Assembly (NCBI GenBank): GCA_038210135.1
Contig: JBBQWZ010000009.1
Location: 62,001 to 126,000 of the forward strand
DNA: 64,000 nucleotides
Direction: 5' to 3'
Source of the DNA: JBBQWZ01 sp038210135
GTDB lineage: Bacteria > Acidobacteriota > Terriglobia > Bryobacterales > Bryobacteraceae
Part shown: one piece after another, positions 23,633-32,655 of the stretch
Layout of the letters: every line of letters starts with the position of its first letter
Numbering within the stretch: position 1 is the stretch's first letter
The notes under the pieces: model-generated
Seen by the model: only the letters and a program-made list of their open reading frames with translations
Database searches by the model: none
Told to the model about the DNA's origin: nothing
Translations under genes and position numbers: made by a program

Positions 23633-24898
23633 TTATCGGCCGCCAAACCGCTCGAGCAGCGAATCGCGCGACAACGCGACCTGCTCGCCGGTGGTCATAT
23701 TCTTCCATTGGAACGTACCGGAGGCGAGTTCGTCATCTCCGAAGATCAGGGCATATTTGGCGCCGATCTTGTTCGCGGTCTCGAGCGCCCGCTTCAATTT
23801 CTTATCCGACGAAACTTCGACGCTGCCGCCGCGCTTCCGCAGATCGCGAGCGAGCAGCGCGGCGTGGCGCGTGGCCGCCTCCCCCAAAGGCGCGATGAAC
23901 ACATCGACGACATGCTTGTGCGCATCGGGATGGGCTGCTTCGACGCTGATCACCAGGCGGTCCTCGCCGATCGAGAAGCCGATGCCGGGCGCGGGAACCT
24001 TGGAGCCGATCGACTCCGCCAGCCCGTCGTAGCGGCCTCCGCCCATGATGGAATTCTGCGCGCCCAAGGCGCCGTGCGTGATCTCAAACGTCGTCCGGCG
24101 ATAGTAATCCAGTCCGCGCACCAGGCGCGACTTGACGACATAGGCCAGGCCGCGATCGGTCAGCGATTGCCGCACAGTATCGAAGTGCGTCTTGCAGCCT
24201 TCGTCCAGATAATCGAGAATCGACGGCAGGCTGTCGATGATGGGCTGGTCCTCGGGGACCTTGCAATCGAGCACGCGCAAAGGATTGGTGTCGATGCGCC
24301 GTTGGCAGTCCTCGCACATCTCATTACGAACGGCTTCGAGGCGTTCCTGCAATGCCGCGATATAACGCGGACGGCAGTCGGGGCAGCCGACGGAGTTGAT
24401 CAGCAGCTCGAAGCCGGAGAGGCCGCAGCGAGTCAGAATCTCGACCACCATCTCGATCACTTCCGCGTCCACGTAGGGCGATTCAGAGCCGATCGCTTCG
24501 GCGCCGATTTGGAAGAACTGGCGGAAACGGCCTTTTTGCGGGCGTTCGCGGCGGAACATGGGTCCTATATAAAACAGCTTCTGGAGACCGGGCTCCTGAT
24601 CCAAACGATGTTCGATATAGGCGCGCATCACGCCGGCGGTGTTCTCCGGGCGCAGCGTAAGCGAGGTTTCATCGCGGTCCGGGAAGGTGTACATCTCTTT
24701 CGAGACGATGTCGGTTTCCTCGCCGACTCCACGCGCGAACAGCGCGGTTTCCTCGAAAACCGGGGTGCGGATTTCCTGGTAGTTGTAGCGGCGGAACACG
24801 TCGCGCGAGACGGCTTCGACATGGTTCCACACACTGATCGACGGGGGCATCAGGTCGCGCGTGCCTTTGATGGCTTTGATGGTGCCGGGTTTGCTCAC
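23633..24898 (-). CDS. hisS: histidyl-tRNA synthetase
   Basis: I chose GTG 24898, which overlaps the stop of the preceding gene as GTGA and gives 421 residues; a TTG at 24913 is less likely. The class II core starts IKAIKGTRDLMPP, with motif 2 around PMFRRERPQKGRFRQFFQIG and the histidine-specific GLDYYRRTTFEI segment. The C-terminal anticodon domain starts near residue 330 (VVDVFIAPLGEAA). It charges tRNA-His and, with the histidine operon further along, is part of the cell's histidine economy. Confidence 0.97.
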   Translation of the reverse strand: MSKPGTIKAIKGTRDLMPPSISVWNHVEAVSRDVFRRYNYQEIRTPVFEETALFARGVGEETDIVSKEMYTFPDRDETSLTLRPENTAGVMRAYIEHRLDQEPGLQKLFYIGPMFRRERPQKGRFRQFFQIGAEAIGSESPYVDAEVIEMVVEILTRCGLSGFELLINSVGCPDCRPRYIAALQERLEAVRNEMCEDCQRRIDTNPLRVLDCKVPEDQPIIDSLPSILDYLDEGCKTHFDTVRQSLTDRGLAYVVKSRLVRGLDYYRRTTFEITHGALGAQNSIMGGGRYDGLAESIGSKVPAPGIGFSIGEDRLVISVEAAHPDAHKHVVDVFIAPLGEAATRHAALLARDLRKRGGSVEVSSDKKLKRALETANKIGAKYALIFGDDELASGTFQWKNMTTGEQVALSRDSLLERFGGR

Positions 24899-25416
24899 GC
24901 TGACTTCTCGCAATCGGCCTTGAACTCGGCCGCCTTCTCCACGTAGTGCTGGGCACCTTCGGCGAAGCGCTTCTTTTCTTCCTCAGAGACGCTCCGTTTG
25001 ACCTTGCCCGGAACGCCCATCACCAGGCTGCCGGCAGGGATCTGGGCACCCTCGGCAACCAAGGCTCCGGCGGCGATGACGGAGCCGGTTCCGACGCGCG
25101 CTCCATTGAGGACGACGGCTCCGATTCCGATCAGGCATTCGTCTTCAATGGTGCACCCGTGCAAGGTGACGGAGTGTCCGACGGTGACGCGCTCGCCGAT
25201 GGTCAGAGGGAAGCCGTCGTCGCTGTGGAGGACGCTGCAATCCTGGATATTCGAGTCGTTTCCGAGGCGGATGACGCCGGTGTCTCCGCGGATGACGGCG
25301 CAGGGCCAGACACTCGACCGCTCGCCGAGGACGACTTCGCCAATCACCTGGGCGGAGGGGTCAACAAAGGCGGAAGCGGCGACAACGGGAGCGATGCCGC
25401 GGTACGGACGTAGCAT
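24895..25416 (-). CDS. gamma-carbonic-anhydrase-like hexapeptide-repeat protein
   Basis: 173 residues from ATG 25416, in the family's usual size. Left-handed beta-helix hexapeptide repeats run from about residue 20 to 140 (VIGEVVLGERSSVWPCAVIR, IGNDSNIQDCSVLHSDDGFP, VTVGHSVTLHGCTIEDECLI, IGIGAVVLNGARVGTGSVIA). Metal-binding histidines seen in the family are present in VLHSD, VGHSV and LHGC. Many such proteins show weak or no carbonic anhydrase activity, so the function remains uncertain. It is translationally coupled to hisS. A perfect 7-bp hairpin (CGATGGG-CCCATCG) lies just upstream of the start. Confidence 0.9.
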   Translation of the reverse strand: MLRPYRGIAPVVAASAFVDPSAQVIGEVVLGERSSVWPCAVIRGDTGVIRLGNDSNIQDCSVLHSDDGFPLTIGERVTVGHSVTLHGCTIEDECLIGIGAVVLNGARVGTGSVIAAGALVAEGAQIPAGSLVMGVPGKVKRSVSEEEKKRFAEGAQHYVEKAAEFKADCEKSA

Positions 25417-25472
25417 GATTCGATGGGAAACCCCATCGTAACATGCAAGACGCAGGGCCGCCGTCCGGTCTT

Positions 25473-25536
25473 GCGAAACGAAGCCAATTGGGGCCCACAG
25501 GGGCGGGCCCGGGGCGGTGCGAAACGAAGCCAATTG
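25473..25536. repeat. 18-bp direct repeat pair upstream of the gamma-CA gene
   Basis: GCGAAACGAAGCCAATTG occurs at 25473-25490 and 25519-25536, separated by a very GC-rich spacer with GGGCCC at both ends. A related AATTGGCTTCGTT, in inverse orientation, is near 8974. It could be an operator pair or part of a dispersed repeat. Confidence 0.55.
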
Positions 25537-25599
25537 CATATAAGTTGTTTTTTTACAGTAGTTTAGTGGACTTCTAGAGGCGGGGAAGCTGGGCCTGCC

Positions 25600-25700
25600 G
25601 AGGTCCCATCGCTGACGCTCATCAGGGTTCCCGTGAGGTCCTATCGCTGACGCTCATCAGGGTTCAAGTGAGGTCCCATCGCTGACGCTCAGGGTTCAAG
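25600..25700. repeat. 35-bp tandem repeat, about three copies
   Basis: Copies at 25600-25634, 25635-25669 and 25670-25700 share GAGGTCCCATCGCTGACGCT, then CATCAGGGTTC; the third copy is shortened by four bases. A single related copy, GGTCCCATCGCTGACGCT, lies at 37226-37243. The region between 25417 and 25734 holds no gene. Confidence 0.75.
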
Positions 25701-25734
25701 GATGAACTCGGGCCGCGCGGCCGTGCAGAAAGAG

Positions 25735-27126
25735 TTAGGGCTTGTAGGGATTGGGTCCGTACTTGGGGCCGGGCTCGAAGGGTCGCGTTTTCATTTGCGC
25801 GTAGGCTTCGCGAATGTCGGATGGGAAGCCTTCGATCATCGCGTTGGCGCGGGCCAGCAGATCGCGGACCTTGTCGGGATGTTTCTTCGCAAGATCGTAG
25901 TTTTCGCCGGGATCTTCGGCGAGGTCGTAGAGCTGCGGCTCCGGAAGCCACATGCTGAAACGGCCTTCAGCGGGCGCCTGGACGTACACCGGCGTGTTGA
26001 AGGCCGAAATGTGCAATTTCCAGTTGGCCTGCCGGATGCACTGTAGATAGACGTTGTTGAAATAGAGCAGGGCGTCGCGTTCGGCATTCCAGCGGTCATC
26101 CGTGATGTGGCTCGTCAAGAGGTTGGCGATATCGCGTCCGTCGAAGGGCTCAGTGGGTGAAGTAATCCCGCAGCGCGCGGCCATGGTCGGCGTCACGTCC
26201 ATCAAGGAGACCAGTGCGTCGCATGTTTTTCCGGGAGCGACGGTGCCGGGCTGCCAGGCGAGAAAGGGTTCGCGGACCCCGCCCTCCCAGGTCGAACCTT
26301 TGCGGCCGCGAAAGGGTCCGGGGCTGCCCTGATACCAGGGTCCGTTGTCAGAGGAGAACAAGACGAGGGTGTTGCGCGCGAGGGCGGGATCCTTGCGGAG
26401 CGTGTCGAGAATACGGCCCGCGCTCCAGTCGATTTCGGCGACGACATCGCCGTAGATTCCCTGCTTGGTTTTGCCTTCGAATTTCTCCGAAGCGAACAGC
26501 GGCTGATGCGGGAAGGTGTACGGCAGATACAGAAAGAACGGATTGGCTTTTTGCTGTTCGATGAAACGGATGGCACGTTCGGTATAGCGCGGCGTGAGAG
26601 ATTTCTGATTGGCGACGGGCTCGACGATGTCCTCGTTGTCGAGAACGACGGTTGGCTGCATGTCGTTCGAATACGGAATTCCGAAATAGGAATCGAAGCC
26701 GCGGCGGCGGGGAAGATATTGCGGTTGGGTTCCGAGATGCCATTTTCCGATGCAGGCGGTGGAGTAACCGAGTGGCTTCAAATATTCGGCGAGGGTTTTG
26801 TGTTTGGGATCGAGGCCGACGGTGTCCGCCGGAAAATAGACCTTGGGCACGCCGACGCGAGTCGGATACTGACCGGTGAGCAAGCCGGCCCGAGAGGGCG
26901 AGCAGACGGGATTCGACGAAATGCAATTGGTGAAGCGCATTCCCTCGCGCGCCATGCGATCCAAATTTGGGGTGGGAATTTTGGATCCATAGCAGCCGAG
27001 ATCGCCGTAGCCCAGGTCGTCGGCGAAAAGTACGACCAGGTTCGGCCGCGTGGCGGCACCCAGCGCGGAACCGAGCGAGGCAGCGGCGGAAGCGGCGAGA
27101 AACGAACGGCGGGAGATCGCGGTCAT
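25735..27126 (-). CDS. exported sulfatase (arylsulfatase family)
   Basis: I chose ATG 27126 (463 residues); the frame extends upstream but only as antisense to the histidine kinase gene. A Tat-like signal (SRRSFLAASAAASLGSAL) precedes the catalytic domain, which starts RPNLVVLFADDLGYGDLGCY with metal-binding aspartates. The formylglycine motif is CSPSRAGLLTG, so the cysteine would be converted by a sulfatase-maturing enzyme. FSSDNGPWYQGSPGP supplies further metal ligands. It likely removes sulfate from a glycan or other ester. No maturation enzyme is in the window. Confidence 0.95.
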   Translation of the reverse strand: MTAISRRSFLAASAAASLGSALGAATRPNLVVLFADDLGYGDLGCYGSKIPTPNLDRMAREGMRFTNCISSNPVCSPSRAGLLTGQYPTRVGVPKVYFPADTVGLDPKHKTLAEYLKPLGYSTACIGKWHLGTQPQYLPRRRGFDSYFGIPYSNDMQPTVVLDNEDIVEPVANQKSLTPRYTERAIRFIEQQKANPFFLYLPYTFPHQPLFASEKFEGKTKQGIYGDVVAEIDWSAGRILDTLRKDPALARNTLVLFSSDNGPWYQGSPGPFRGRKGSTWEGGVREPFLAWQPGTVAPGKTCDALVSLMDVTPTMAARCGITSPTEPFDGRDIANLLTSHITDDRWNAERDALLYFNNVYLQCIRQANWKLHISAFNTPVYVQAPAEGRFSMWLPEPQLYDLAEDPGENYDLAKKHPDKVRDLLARANAMIEGFPSDIREAYAQMKTRPFEPGPKYGPNPYKP

Positions 27127-27155
27127 GTCGCGAAGATCGTAGCAGAAGTGCGGCG

Positions 27156-28655
27156 TCAGGCGGGCAGCGCGTCTGGAACGTTGGCGGGCGACGGCGACTC
27201 GGAGGCCGGGTCGATCTTCGGGAAGGAGACGGCGAAGCGAGTTCCCTTGCCCGGCTCGCTGGATATATCGATACGGCCGTCGTGCGCTTTTACGATCCAA
27301 TCGACGAAGCTGAGACCGAGTCCGAGACCCTGCTGGCCGTTGGTTTCGGGCGTTCGCACCCGATAAAAGCGATCGAAGATGTGGGGCAACTGCGAGGCCT
27401 GGATGCCGACGCCGGTATCGGAAACGGTGAGCCGGATATCGTCTTCGTGGCAGGCAATTTCGAGTTGGACCGAGCCGCCCTCGGGCGTGTACTTGATGGC
27501 ATTCGAGAGCAGGTTGTTCAACAGCCGGTCCATTTGGGTGCGGTCGGCGAAGATGACGCACTTCGGCTCGATGTGGGACTGCATTCGAATGTGCTTTTCC
27601 TCGGCGGCAAATTCGAATTGCTCGAGGATGTCGTTCGCCGTGGCTGACAGATCGAGATTAGTTTTCTGCAGAACCAACTGGCCGCTTTCCGCTTGCGATA
27701 ACAGCAGCAGCGCGCGGACGATGTTCGAGAGGCCCTCGACATCTTCGAGTGCTTTTTCCATCGCTTCCCGATACTGTTCGGGCGTGGACGCGGTCATCAG
27801 GGCGACTTCGAGTTGACCGCGAATGGCTGTCAGGGGCGTTCGCAGCTCATGCGAAACATCGGTGGAGAACTGGCGCACCTGTTCGAAGCTGGCCTTCAGG
27901 CGATCCATCATGCTGTTGAAGGTATCGATGAGGTGATCGAGTTCATCGCCTGCTCCGCGCAACGGGATCCGCATGTCGAGACTGGATCCGGTGATGCGCT
28001 GGGCCGCCTGCGAAACGTCGTTGACGGGGCCGATGACGCGTCCGGCGAGCAGCCAGCCGAGCAGGCCGGTTAGCAGGATCAAGCCCGGCAGAGCAATAAA
28101 GTAATTGACCGTAAATCGCCGCAGCGTCTGATCGCTCAGGTCGAGCGGACGGCCGAGCGCGAGGTAGTAGATGTGCTTTTTGTCAACGATGTGACTGCTT
28201 TTGATGAGGTAGCGCGTCCCCTGCGGACCGATCACGGTGCGGTAGACGGCGGTCGGATTCGCCAGAATGCTTTTAATCAAAGCTGGCGCGTCGAAGCCAA
28301 GATTCGCATAGGTCACCGAGTTTTGCAGGACGTTTCCGTTCTCATCGGTAAGCATATAGACCCGCTGCAGCCGGGTGACGATGGCCGCTTCATCCGGATC
28401 GACGTGATCGTAGAACCAGACGGGGCGCTGATTTTCGAACGTCAGGTAGGCGAGGGCCGCGCTCCATTCCTCTTCGAGCAGTTCGTGCGCCTGGGTGTCG
28501 AGGGTGGTCGAGAGGTTGCTGCGAAACAGGAAGCCGATGGCCGTCAACATCAGCGAAAACATCAGCAGATAGGTGACGGTGAGGCGAAAGCGCAGACCTC
28601 GAGTGAAGTCGCCGCGAAGCGTACTCCGCACGAATCTGCGGGTGACTGTGGACAC
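27156..28655 (-). CDS. HAMP-domain sensor histidine kinase
   Basis: 499 residues from GTG 28655. A membrane helix (about 23-44) is followed by an outer sensor of about 140 residues, a second helix (about 180-203), HAMP, the dimerisation domain with DVSHELRTPLTAIRGQLE (phospho-accepting His) and a GHKL ATPase domain with NLLSNAIKYTPEGG, DTGVGI and GLGLSFVDWI. All catalytic boxes are intact. It starts 3 bases after the stop of the response regulator gene, so the two form one operon and a phosphorelay pair. The overall form resembles metal-sensing CusS-type kinases, but the ligand is unknown. Confidence 0.95.
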   Translation of the reverse strand: MSTVTRRFVRSTLRGDFTRGLRFRLTVTYLLMFSLMLTAIGFLFRSNLSTTLDTQAHELLEEEWSAALAYLTFENQRPVWFYDHVDPDEAAIVTRLQRVYMLTDENGNVLQNSVTYANLGFDAPALIKSILANPTAVYRTVIGPQGTRYLIKSSHIVDKKHIYYLALGRPLDLSDQTLRRFTVNYFIALPGLILLTGLLGWLLAGRVIGPVNDVSQAAQRITGSSLDMRIPLRGAGDELDHLIDTFNSMMDRLKASFEQVRQFSTDVSHELRTPLTAIRGQLEVALMTASTPEQYREAMEKALEDVEGLSNIVRALLLLSQAESGQLVLQKTNLDLSATANDILEQFEFAAEEKHIRMQSHIEPKCVIFADRTQMDRLLNNLLSNAIKYTPEGGSVQLEIACHEDDIRLTVSDTGVGIQASQLPHIFDRFYRVRTPETNGQQGLGLGLSFVDWIVKAHDGRIDISSEPGKGTRFAVSFPKIDPASESPSPANVPDALPA

Positions 28656-28658
28656 GGC

Positions 28659-29366
28659 TTATAGGTCGAGCGACCGATCGGCGTGCGCCGCAGCCTTTTC
28701 AGGAGCTTCGAGCATGTAGCCGATGCCGCGCACGGTATGAATCATCTTGACGGGATACTTGTCGTCAATCTTGCTTCTCAAATGGCGGATGTAGACGTCG
28801 ACAATGTTGGTGAGGCCGTCGTAATCCATGTCCCAGACGTGTTCGACGATCATGGTGCGGCTCAGCGGACGGCCGCGATTTCGCATCAGGTATTCGAGAA
28901 TGCTGAATTCTTTGGGCGCGAGTTCGATGTTCTCGGCGTTGCGCGTTACCTTGCGGCGAATGCAGTCGAGCGAGAGGTCGCCGACCTGCAAACGCTCAGG
29001 AGTGGGCTGTCCACGGCGCAGTAAAACGCGGACGCGGGCGAGGAGTTCGACGAAGGCAAACGGCTTTACGAGATAGTCGTCGGCGCCGACCTCGAGTCCG
29101 CGGACACGGTCTTCGACGGCATCGCGGGCGCTGAGGATCAGCACGGGCGGAGAGGTTTTGCGATTCCGGATTTTCTCGAGGACGGAAAGGCCGTCCATGT
29201 CGGGAAGACCGAGGTCGAGCACGATCATGTCGTACTCGGTGGCGTGAACCATGTTCAACGCCGTGGTTCCATCGTTCGATAGATCGACGGCATAGCCGGC
29301 GCTCTCGAGGCCGCGAGACAGGAAGTCCGCAATTCGTTTTTCGTCTTCAACGACGAGAATCCGCAT
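28659..29366 (-). CDS. OmpR/PhoB-family response regulator
   Basis: 235 residues. The receiver domain (1-115) has VVEDEKR acidic residues, the phosphorylated aspartate in MIVLDLGLPDMDG and the conserved lysine in YLVKPFAF. The winged-helix DNA-binding domain (about 125-220) includes LAPKEFSILEYLMRNRGRPL and IVDVYIRHLRSKID. The partner kinase lies directly downstream. Target genes cannot be told from the sequence. Confidence 0.96.
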   Translation of the reverse strand: MRILVVEDEKRIADFLSRGLESAGYAVDLSNDGTTALNMVHATEYDMIVLDLGLPDMDGLSVLEKIRNRKTSPPVLILSARDAVEDRVRGLEVGADDYLVKPFAFVELLARVRVLLRRGQPTPERLQVGDLSLDCIRRKVTRNAENIELAPKEFSILEYLMRNRGRPLSRTMIVEHVWDMDYDGLTNIVDVYIRHLRSKIDDKYPVKMIHTVRGIGYMLEAPEKAAAHADRSLDL

Positions 29367-29411
29367 ACTTCGATTGTAGTTTAGGCGCCTAGCGGAATCG
29401 AGACCAGTGTT

Positions 29412-30122
29412 TTAGGCGATGGCTTTGGCGATTCCGTAGGCGGCTCCGGCAGCCAGGCCGCCGATGAGGGCGGTACGCAGGGCGCTCTGGACCGGGTGCA
29501 TGCCGGTGAAGCGGCCCTTGATGTACCCGAATGCCAAGAGGGCGAAAATCGTGGCGGCCACGGAATAAGGGAGGCCGAGCTGCGGCGTGGGGAGGAAGAA
29601 ATACGGCGTCAGCGGAACCAGACCGCCGGCGATGTAGGAGAAAGCGATGGTGGCGGCGCTCTTGACGGCGCGAGTGGGATCCGGCTCTTCGAGGCCGAGT
29701 TCGAAGCGCATCATCCAGTCGACCCAACTCTTGGGATTTTCTTTGAAGCGCTCGACGATCGAATCCGCCTGCGCTTCGGTCAAGCCGTAGTCTTTGAGAA
29801 TTTCTTTGACCTCGGCGACTTCGGCGTGCGGCTTGTCTATGATTTCCTGCTCTTCGCGTTTTCGTTCGATTTCATAATGTTCGGCGTCGTTTTTGGCGGC
29901 GAGATAACCGCCGAGACCCATGGCGATGGCGCCGGCGGCGATTTCGGCGAATCCGGCGACGACGACAATCCGCGAGGACGTAACCGCCCCGCTCAATCCG
30001 GCGGCGAGCGCGAACGGCACCGTCAGGCCGTCCGACATTCCGATGACGATATCGCGCACCATCGCGGAGCCGGTGAAATGCTTTTCGGTGTGAATGGTCG
30101 AGGGCATGTGTGTAAGTACCAT
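29412..30122 (-). CDS. VIT1/CCC1-family membrane protein (iron/manganese transporter-like)
   Basis: 236 residues from ATG 30122 (GAGAG upstream); further upstream codons exist. The N-terminal HTEKHFTGSAMVRDIVIGMS and DGLTVPFALAAGLSGAV match the family's first helix. A cytoplasmic helical insertion of about 80 residues rich in Glu and Lys (EIERKREEQEIIDKPHAEVA) follows; in plant and yeast VIT1/CCC1 this metal-binding region lies in the same place. Five helices are predicted. The family exports Fe2+ or Mn2+ from the cytosol in eukaryotes; the bacterial role is likely metal detoxification or storage. Confidence 0.88.
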   Translation of the reverse strand: MVLTHMPSTIHTEKHFTGSAMVRDIVIGMSDGLTVPFALAAGLSGAVTSSRIVVVAGFAEIAAGAIAMGLGGYLAAKNDAEHYEIERKREEQEIIDKPHAEVAEVKEILKDYGLTEAQADSIVERFKENPKSWVDWMMRFELGLEEPDPTRAVKSAATIAFSYIAGGLVPLTPYFFLPTPQLGLPYSVAATIFALLAFGYIKGRFTGMHPVQSALRTALIGGLAAGAAYGIAKAIA

Positions 30123-30193
30123 GATGACTCTCTCGAAGGCGGCCTGCCGGGTGCTTGCCGGAAGGTGCGGCATCCATCATCCTGATAGCGGGT

Positions 30194-31615
30194 ATGAACA
30201 AGTTGAAATACGGCGGGCTCGCGATTTCGCGGCGCGATGCGTTGCGCACCGGCATGGGCGCGTTGGCGGCGGGCGCGATCTCGAAGGGCGCGGAGTCTCC
30301 GTCCGGGTGGGACTTGGCCGCAACGATACGAGCGCGAATCCGCGCGCCGCAAATTCCCGCGCGCGATTTCGACATCACGAAATTCGGCGCGCGGGGCGAT
30401 TACAGTAAGAACTCAACCGCGGGGATTCGGGCGGCGATCGACGCGTGCTCCAAAGCCGGGGGCGGTGTCGTCGTAGTGCCGAAAGGCGAGTTCCTGACGG
30501 CGGCGATTCACCTGAAGAGCAACGTGCGGCTGCATGTGTCGGCGGGGGCCACGCTGCGTTTCGATCGCGATCCGAGCATGTACCTGCCGCTTGTCTTCAC
30601 GCGTTGGGAGGGCATGGAATTGATGAATTATTCGCCCTTCGTGTATGCGTTCGAGCAAACCAATATCGCGATCACGGGCGAAGGGACGCTCGACGGCAAT
30701 GCGAGTTGCGAGCACTGGTGGCCATGGAAAGGCCGCACCAATTGCGGCTGGACAAAGGGCGACGCGGAGCAGCAGCCGGCACGCGATCGGCTGGAAAAGA
30801 TGGCGGCGGAGAACGTGGGCGTTCGGGAGCGGCTGTTCGGAAGCGGTGGCTATTTGCGGCCGACTTTCATCCAACCCTACCGCTGCACGAATGTTTTGAT
30901 CGAGGGCGTGACGATCAGGAATTCGCCGATGTGGGAGATCCATCCGGTGCTGTGCCGGAACGTGATTATTCGCAAGGTGAGCATCGATTCGCACGGTCCG
31001 AATAATGACGGCTGCGATCCCGAATCGTCAACCGACGTGCTGATCGAAGACTGCCGATTCGATACCGGCGACGATTGCATCGCGATCAAATCGGGCCGTA
31101 ATCACGACGGCCGACGATTGCATCAGCCGAGCGGGAACATTCTGATTCGCGGCTGCGAGATGAAAGATGGCCACGGCGGCGTGACGATCGGCAGCGAGAT
31201 TTCAGGCGGAGTGCGAAACGTCTTCGCGGAGGATTGCCGCATGGACAGCCCGCACCTGGATCGCATTTTACGGATCAAGACGAACTCGGTGCGAGGGGGG
31301 ACGATTGAGGGCATTTACCTGCGCAACATCACGGCAGGTCAGGTGGCGGGGCCGGCGATCGAAGTCGATTTCGAGTACGAAGAGGGCGACAAGGGGCCGT
31401 ATCCACCGGTGGTACGCGATGTCGAGGTCCGCAACGTAACCTGCCAACGCAGCAAGCGTGCCTTGTCGCTGCGTGGGTACGCGGCTTCCCCCATCCGCGA
31501 CGTGCGTTTGATCGACTGCCGATTCGAGAATGCGGCGCAGCCCGACGTGATCGAGCACGTCGAACGGCTGAGCATGAAAGGCGTCGAGGAGAACGGCAAG
31601 CCGGTGGAACGCTAG
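30194..31615 (+). CDS. exported glycoside hydrolase family 28 (polygalacturonase-like)
   Basis: I chose ATG 30194, giving 473 residues with a Tat-like signal (SRRDALRTGMGALAAGA). The beta-helix fold begins DFDITKFGARGDY. Catalytic motifs of GH28 are present: PNNDGCDPESS, FDTGDDCIAIKSGR and DGHGGVTIGSE. The expected action is hydrolysis of galacturonan or related uronic-acid chains outside the cytoplasm. It is convergent with the LysR gene, whose stop is the next base. Together with the sulfatase it points to plant- or microbe-polysaccharide degradation. Confidence 0.93.
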   Translation: MNKLKYGGLAISRRDALRTGMGALAAGAISKGAESPSGWDLAATIRARIRAPQIPARDFDITKFGARGDYSKNSTAGIRAAIDACSKAGGGVVVVPKGEFLTAAIHLKSNVRLHVSAGATLRFDRDPSMYLPLVFTRWEGMELMNYSPFVYAFEQTNIAITGEGTLDGNASCEHWWPWKGRTNCGWTKGDAEQQPARDRLEKMAAENVGVRERLFGSGGYLRPTFIQPYRCTNVLIEGVTIRNSPMWEIHPVLCRNVIIRKVSIDSHGPNNDGCDPESSTDVLIEDCRFDTGDDCIAIKSGRNHDGRRLHQPSGNILIRGCEMKDGHGGVTIGSEISGGVRNVFAEDCRMDSPHLDRILRIKTNSVRGGTIEGIYLRNITAGQVAGPAIEVDFEYEEGDKGPYPPVVRDVEVRNVTCQRSKRALSLRGYAASPIRDVRLIDCRFENAAQPDVIEHVERLSMKGVEENGKPVER

Positions 31616-32524
31616 CTACTCGTCGACGACGCCGGTCGGGGTCGCGAGCGCCGTCTGTAGAAAGCGCGCGATCGATTGCGCGACCTTTCGGGGATAGCGC
31701 GCGACGGGCATCGCCAACGCCTGGTGACGGACCAGGCGGCGGCCGGCGAGACGGCTGGTGTGATAGAAACGCGACTGGCCGCGGAGAGAGAACTCCGGCA
31801 GCATCGAGCAGCCGAAGCCAGCTTCGACGAGGCGCTTGAGGGCTTCGGTATCGTCGGCTTCCATCAGGACGTTCGGCTGCAGGCCCATATCTTTCAAATA
31901 GGCGTCGATCAATCCACGCATGTTGCTCTTCTTCGGATAGAGCAGGAACGGCAGGCCGGCTACCTCCTCGGGCTTGACGGTTCCGATGTGGCCGCCGCGG
32001 ATGCGCAGGTGCGACGGACGCAGCAGCAGCATTTCTTCGTCGAACAAGGGAATCAATTTCAGGCCGTCCTCAGGAACGGGGAGCGAAATCAGGCCGAGGT
32101 CGAAGCGTCTGGCGTGCAGTCCGTCCACGATTTCTTCGGTGTTGGCGACGGTGACGAGAATCTGCGTCTTGGGAAATTTCTTGCGCAGTTGACGGAGCGG
32201 GCGGCCCAGGCTATGGATGAGGGTGGTGGCGCCGGTCGCGAAGGAGAAGGGGTGCGGATCGACGACGCCGTCTTCGGCGAATTCCTCCTCCATTTTCCGC
32301 ATAGAGGCAACGATGGCGCGGCCTTGTTCGGCAAGGCGGTCGGCGTTGGGGGTTGGCAACAGGCGCTTGCCGACCCGGATGAACAACTCCGTCCGCAGTT
32401 TGCTGGCGAGCTTTTGCAGTTGAATACTGACGGCTCCGGGTGTAAGGCCCAGGCGCTCAGCGCCGCGCGTAACGCTACCAGTTTCCATTACGGCGAGAAA
32501 AACTTCCAGCTGACGAATGTCCAC
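31616..32524 (-). CDS. LysR-family transcriptional regulator
   Basis: The start is GTG 32524 with GGAG 5 bases upstream, giving 302 residues that begin exactly at the family's IRQLEVFLAVMETGSVTRGA. The longer open frame is an upstream extension without family support. The helix-turn-helix spans about residues 18-40 (AERLGLTPGAVSIQLQKLAS), and the effector domain covers about 90-295. It probably regulates neighbouring or divergent genes; the thioredoxin-like gene 32656 is divergent. The effector is unknown. Confidence 0.93.
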   Translation of the reverse strand: MDIRQLEVFLAVMETGSVTRGAERLGLTPGAVSIQLQKLASKLRTELFIRVGKRLLPTPNADRLAEQGRAIVASMRKMEEEFAEDGVVDPHPFSFATGATTLIHSLGRPLRQLRKKFPKTQILVTVANTEEIVDGLHARRFDLGLISLPVPEDGLKLIPLFDEEMLLLRPSHLRIRGGHIGTVKPEEVAGLPFLLYPKKSNMRGLIDAYLKDMGLQPNVLMEADDTEALKRLVEAGFGCSMLPEFSLRGQSRFYHTSRLAGRRLVRHQALAMPVARYPRKVAQSIARFLQTALATPTGVVDE

Positions 32525-32655
32525 ACCCGCTCCGATTGCTTTAGGCTGCGATTGTTTAAGCAGGCTAAACGAATACTTTACACTGCCGACGGAGGCGGCG
32601 CTTATGGCTGGTACTTTGCGAAGGCCGGCGGCGGACACTCTACAATGGTAAGCAG

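Noticed and set aside
22143..24946. Long plus-strand frames opposite aspS and hisS (385 and 412 codons)
   Set aside because: Both lie antisense to synthetase genes with complete motifs and have no domain logic or ribosome-binding site of their own.
25600..25700. Tandem repeats considered as a CRISPR array
   Set aside because: The repeats are contiguous with no unique spacers, only three copies, and no cas genes are in the window.
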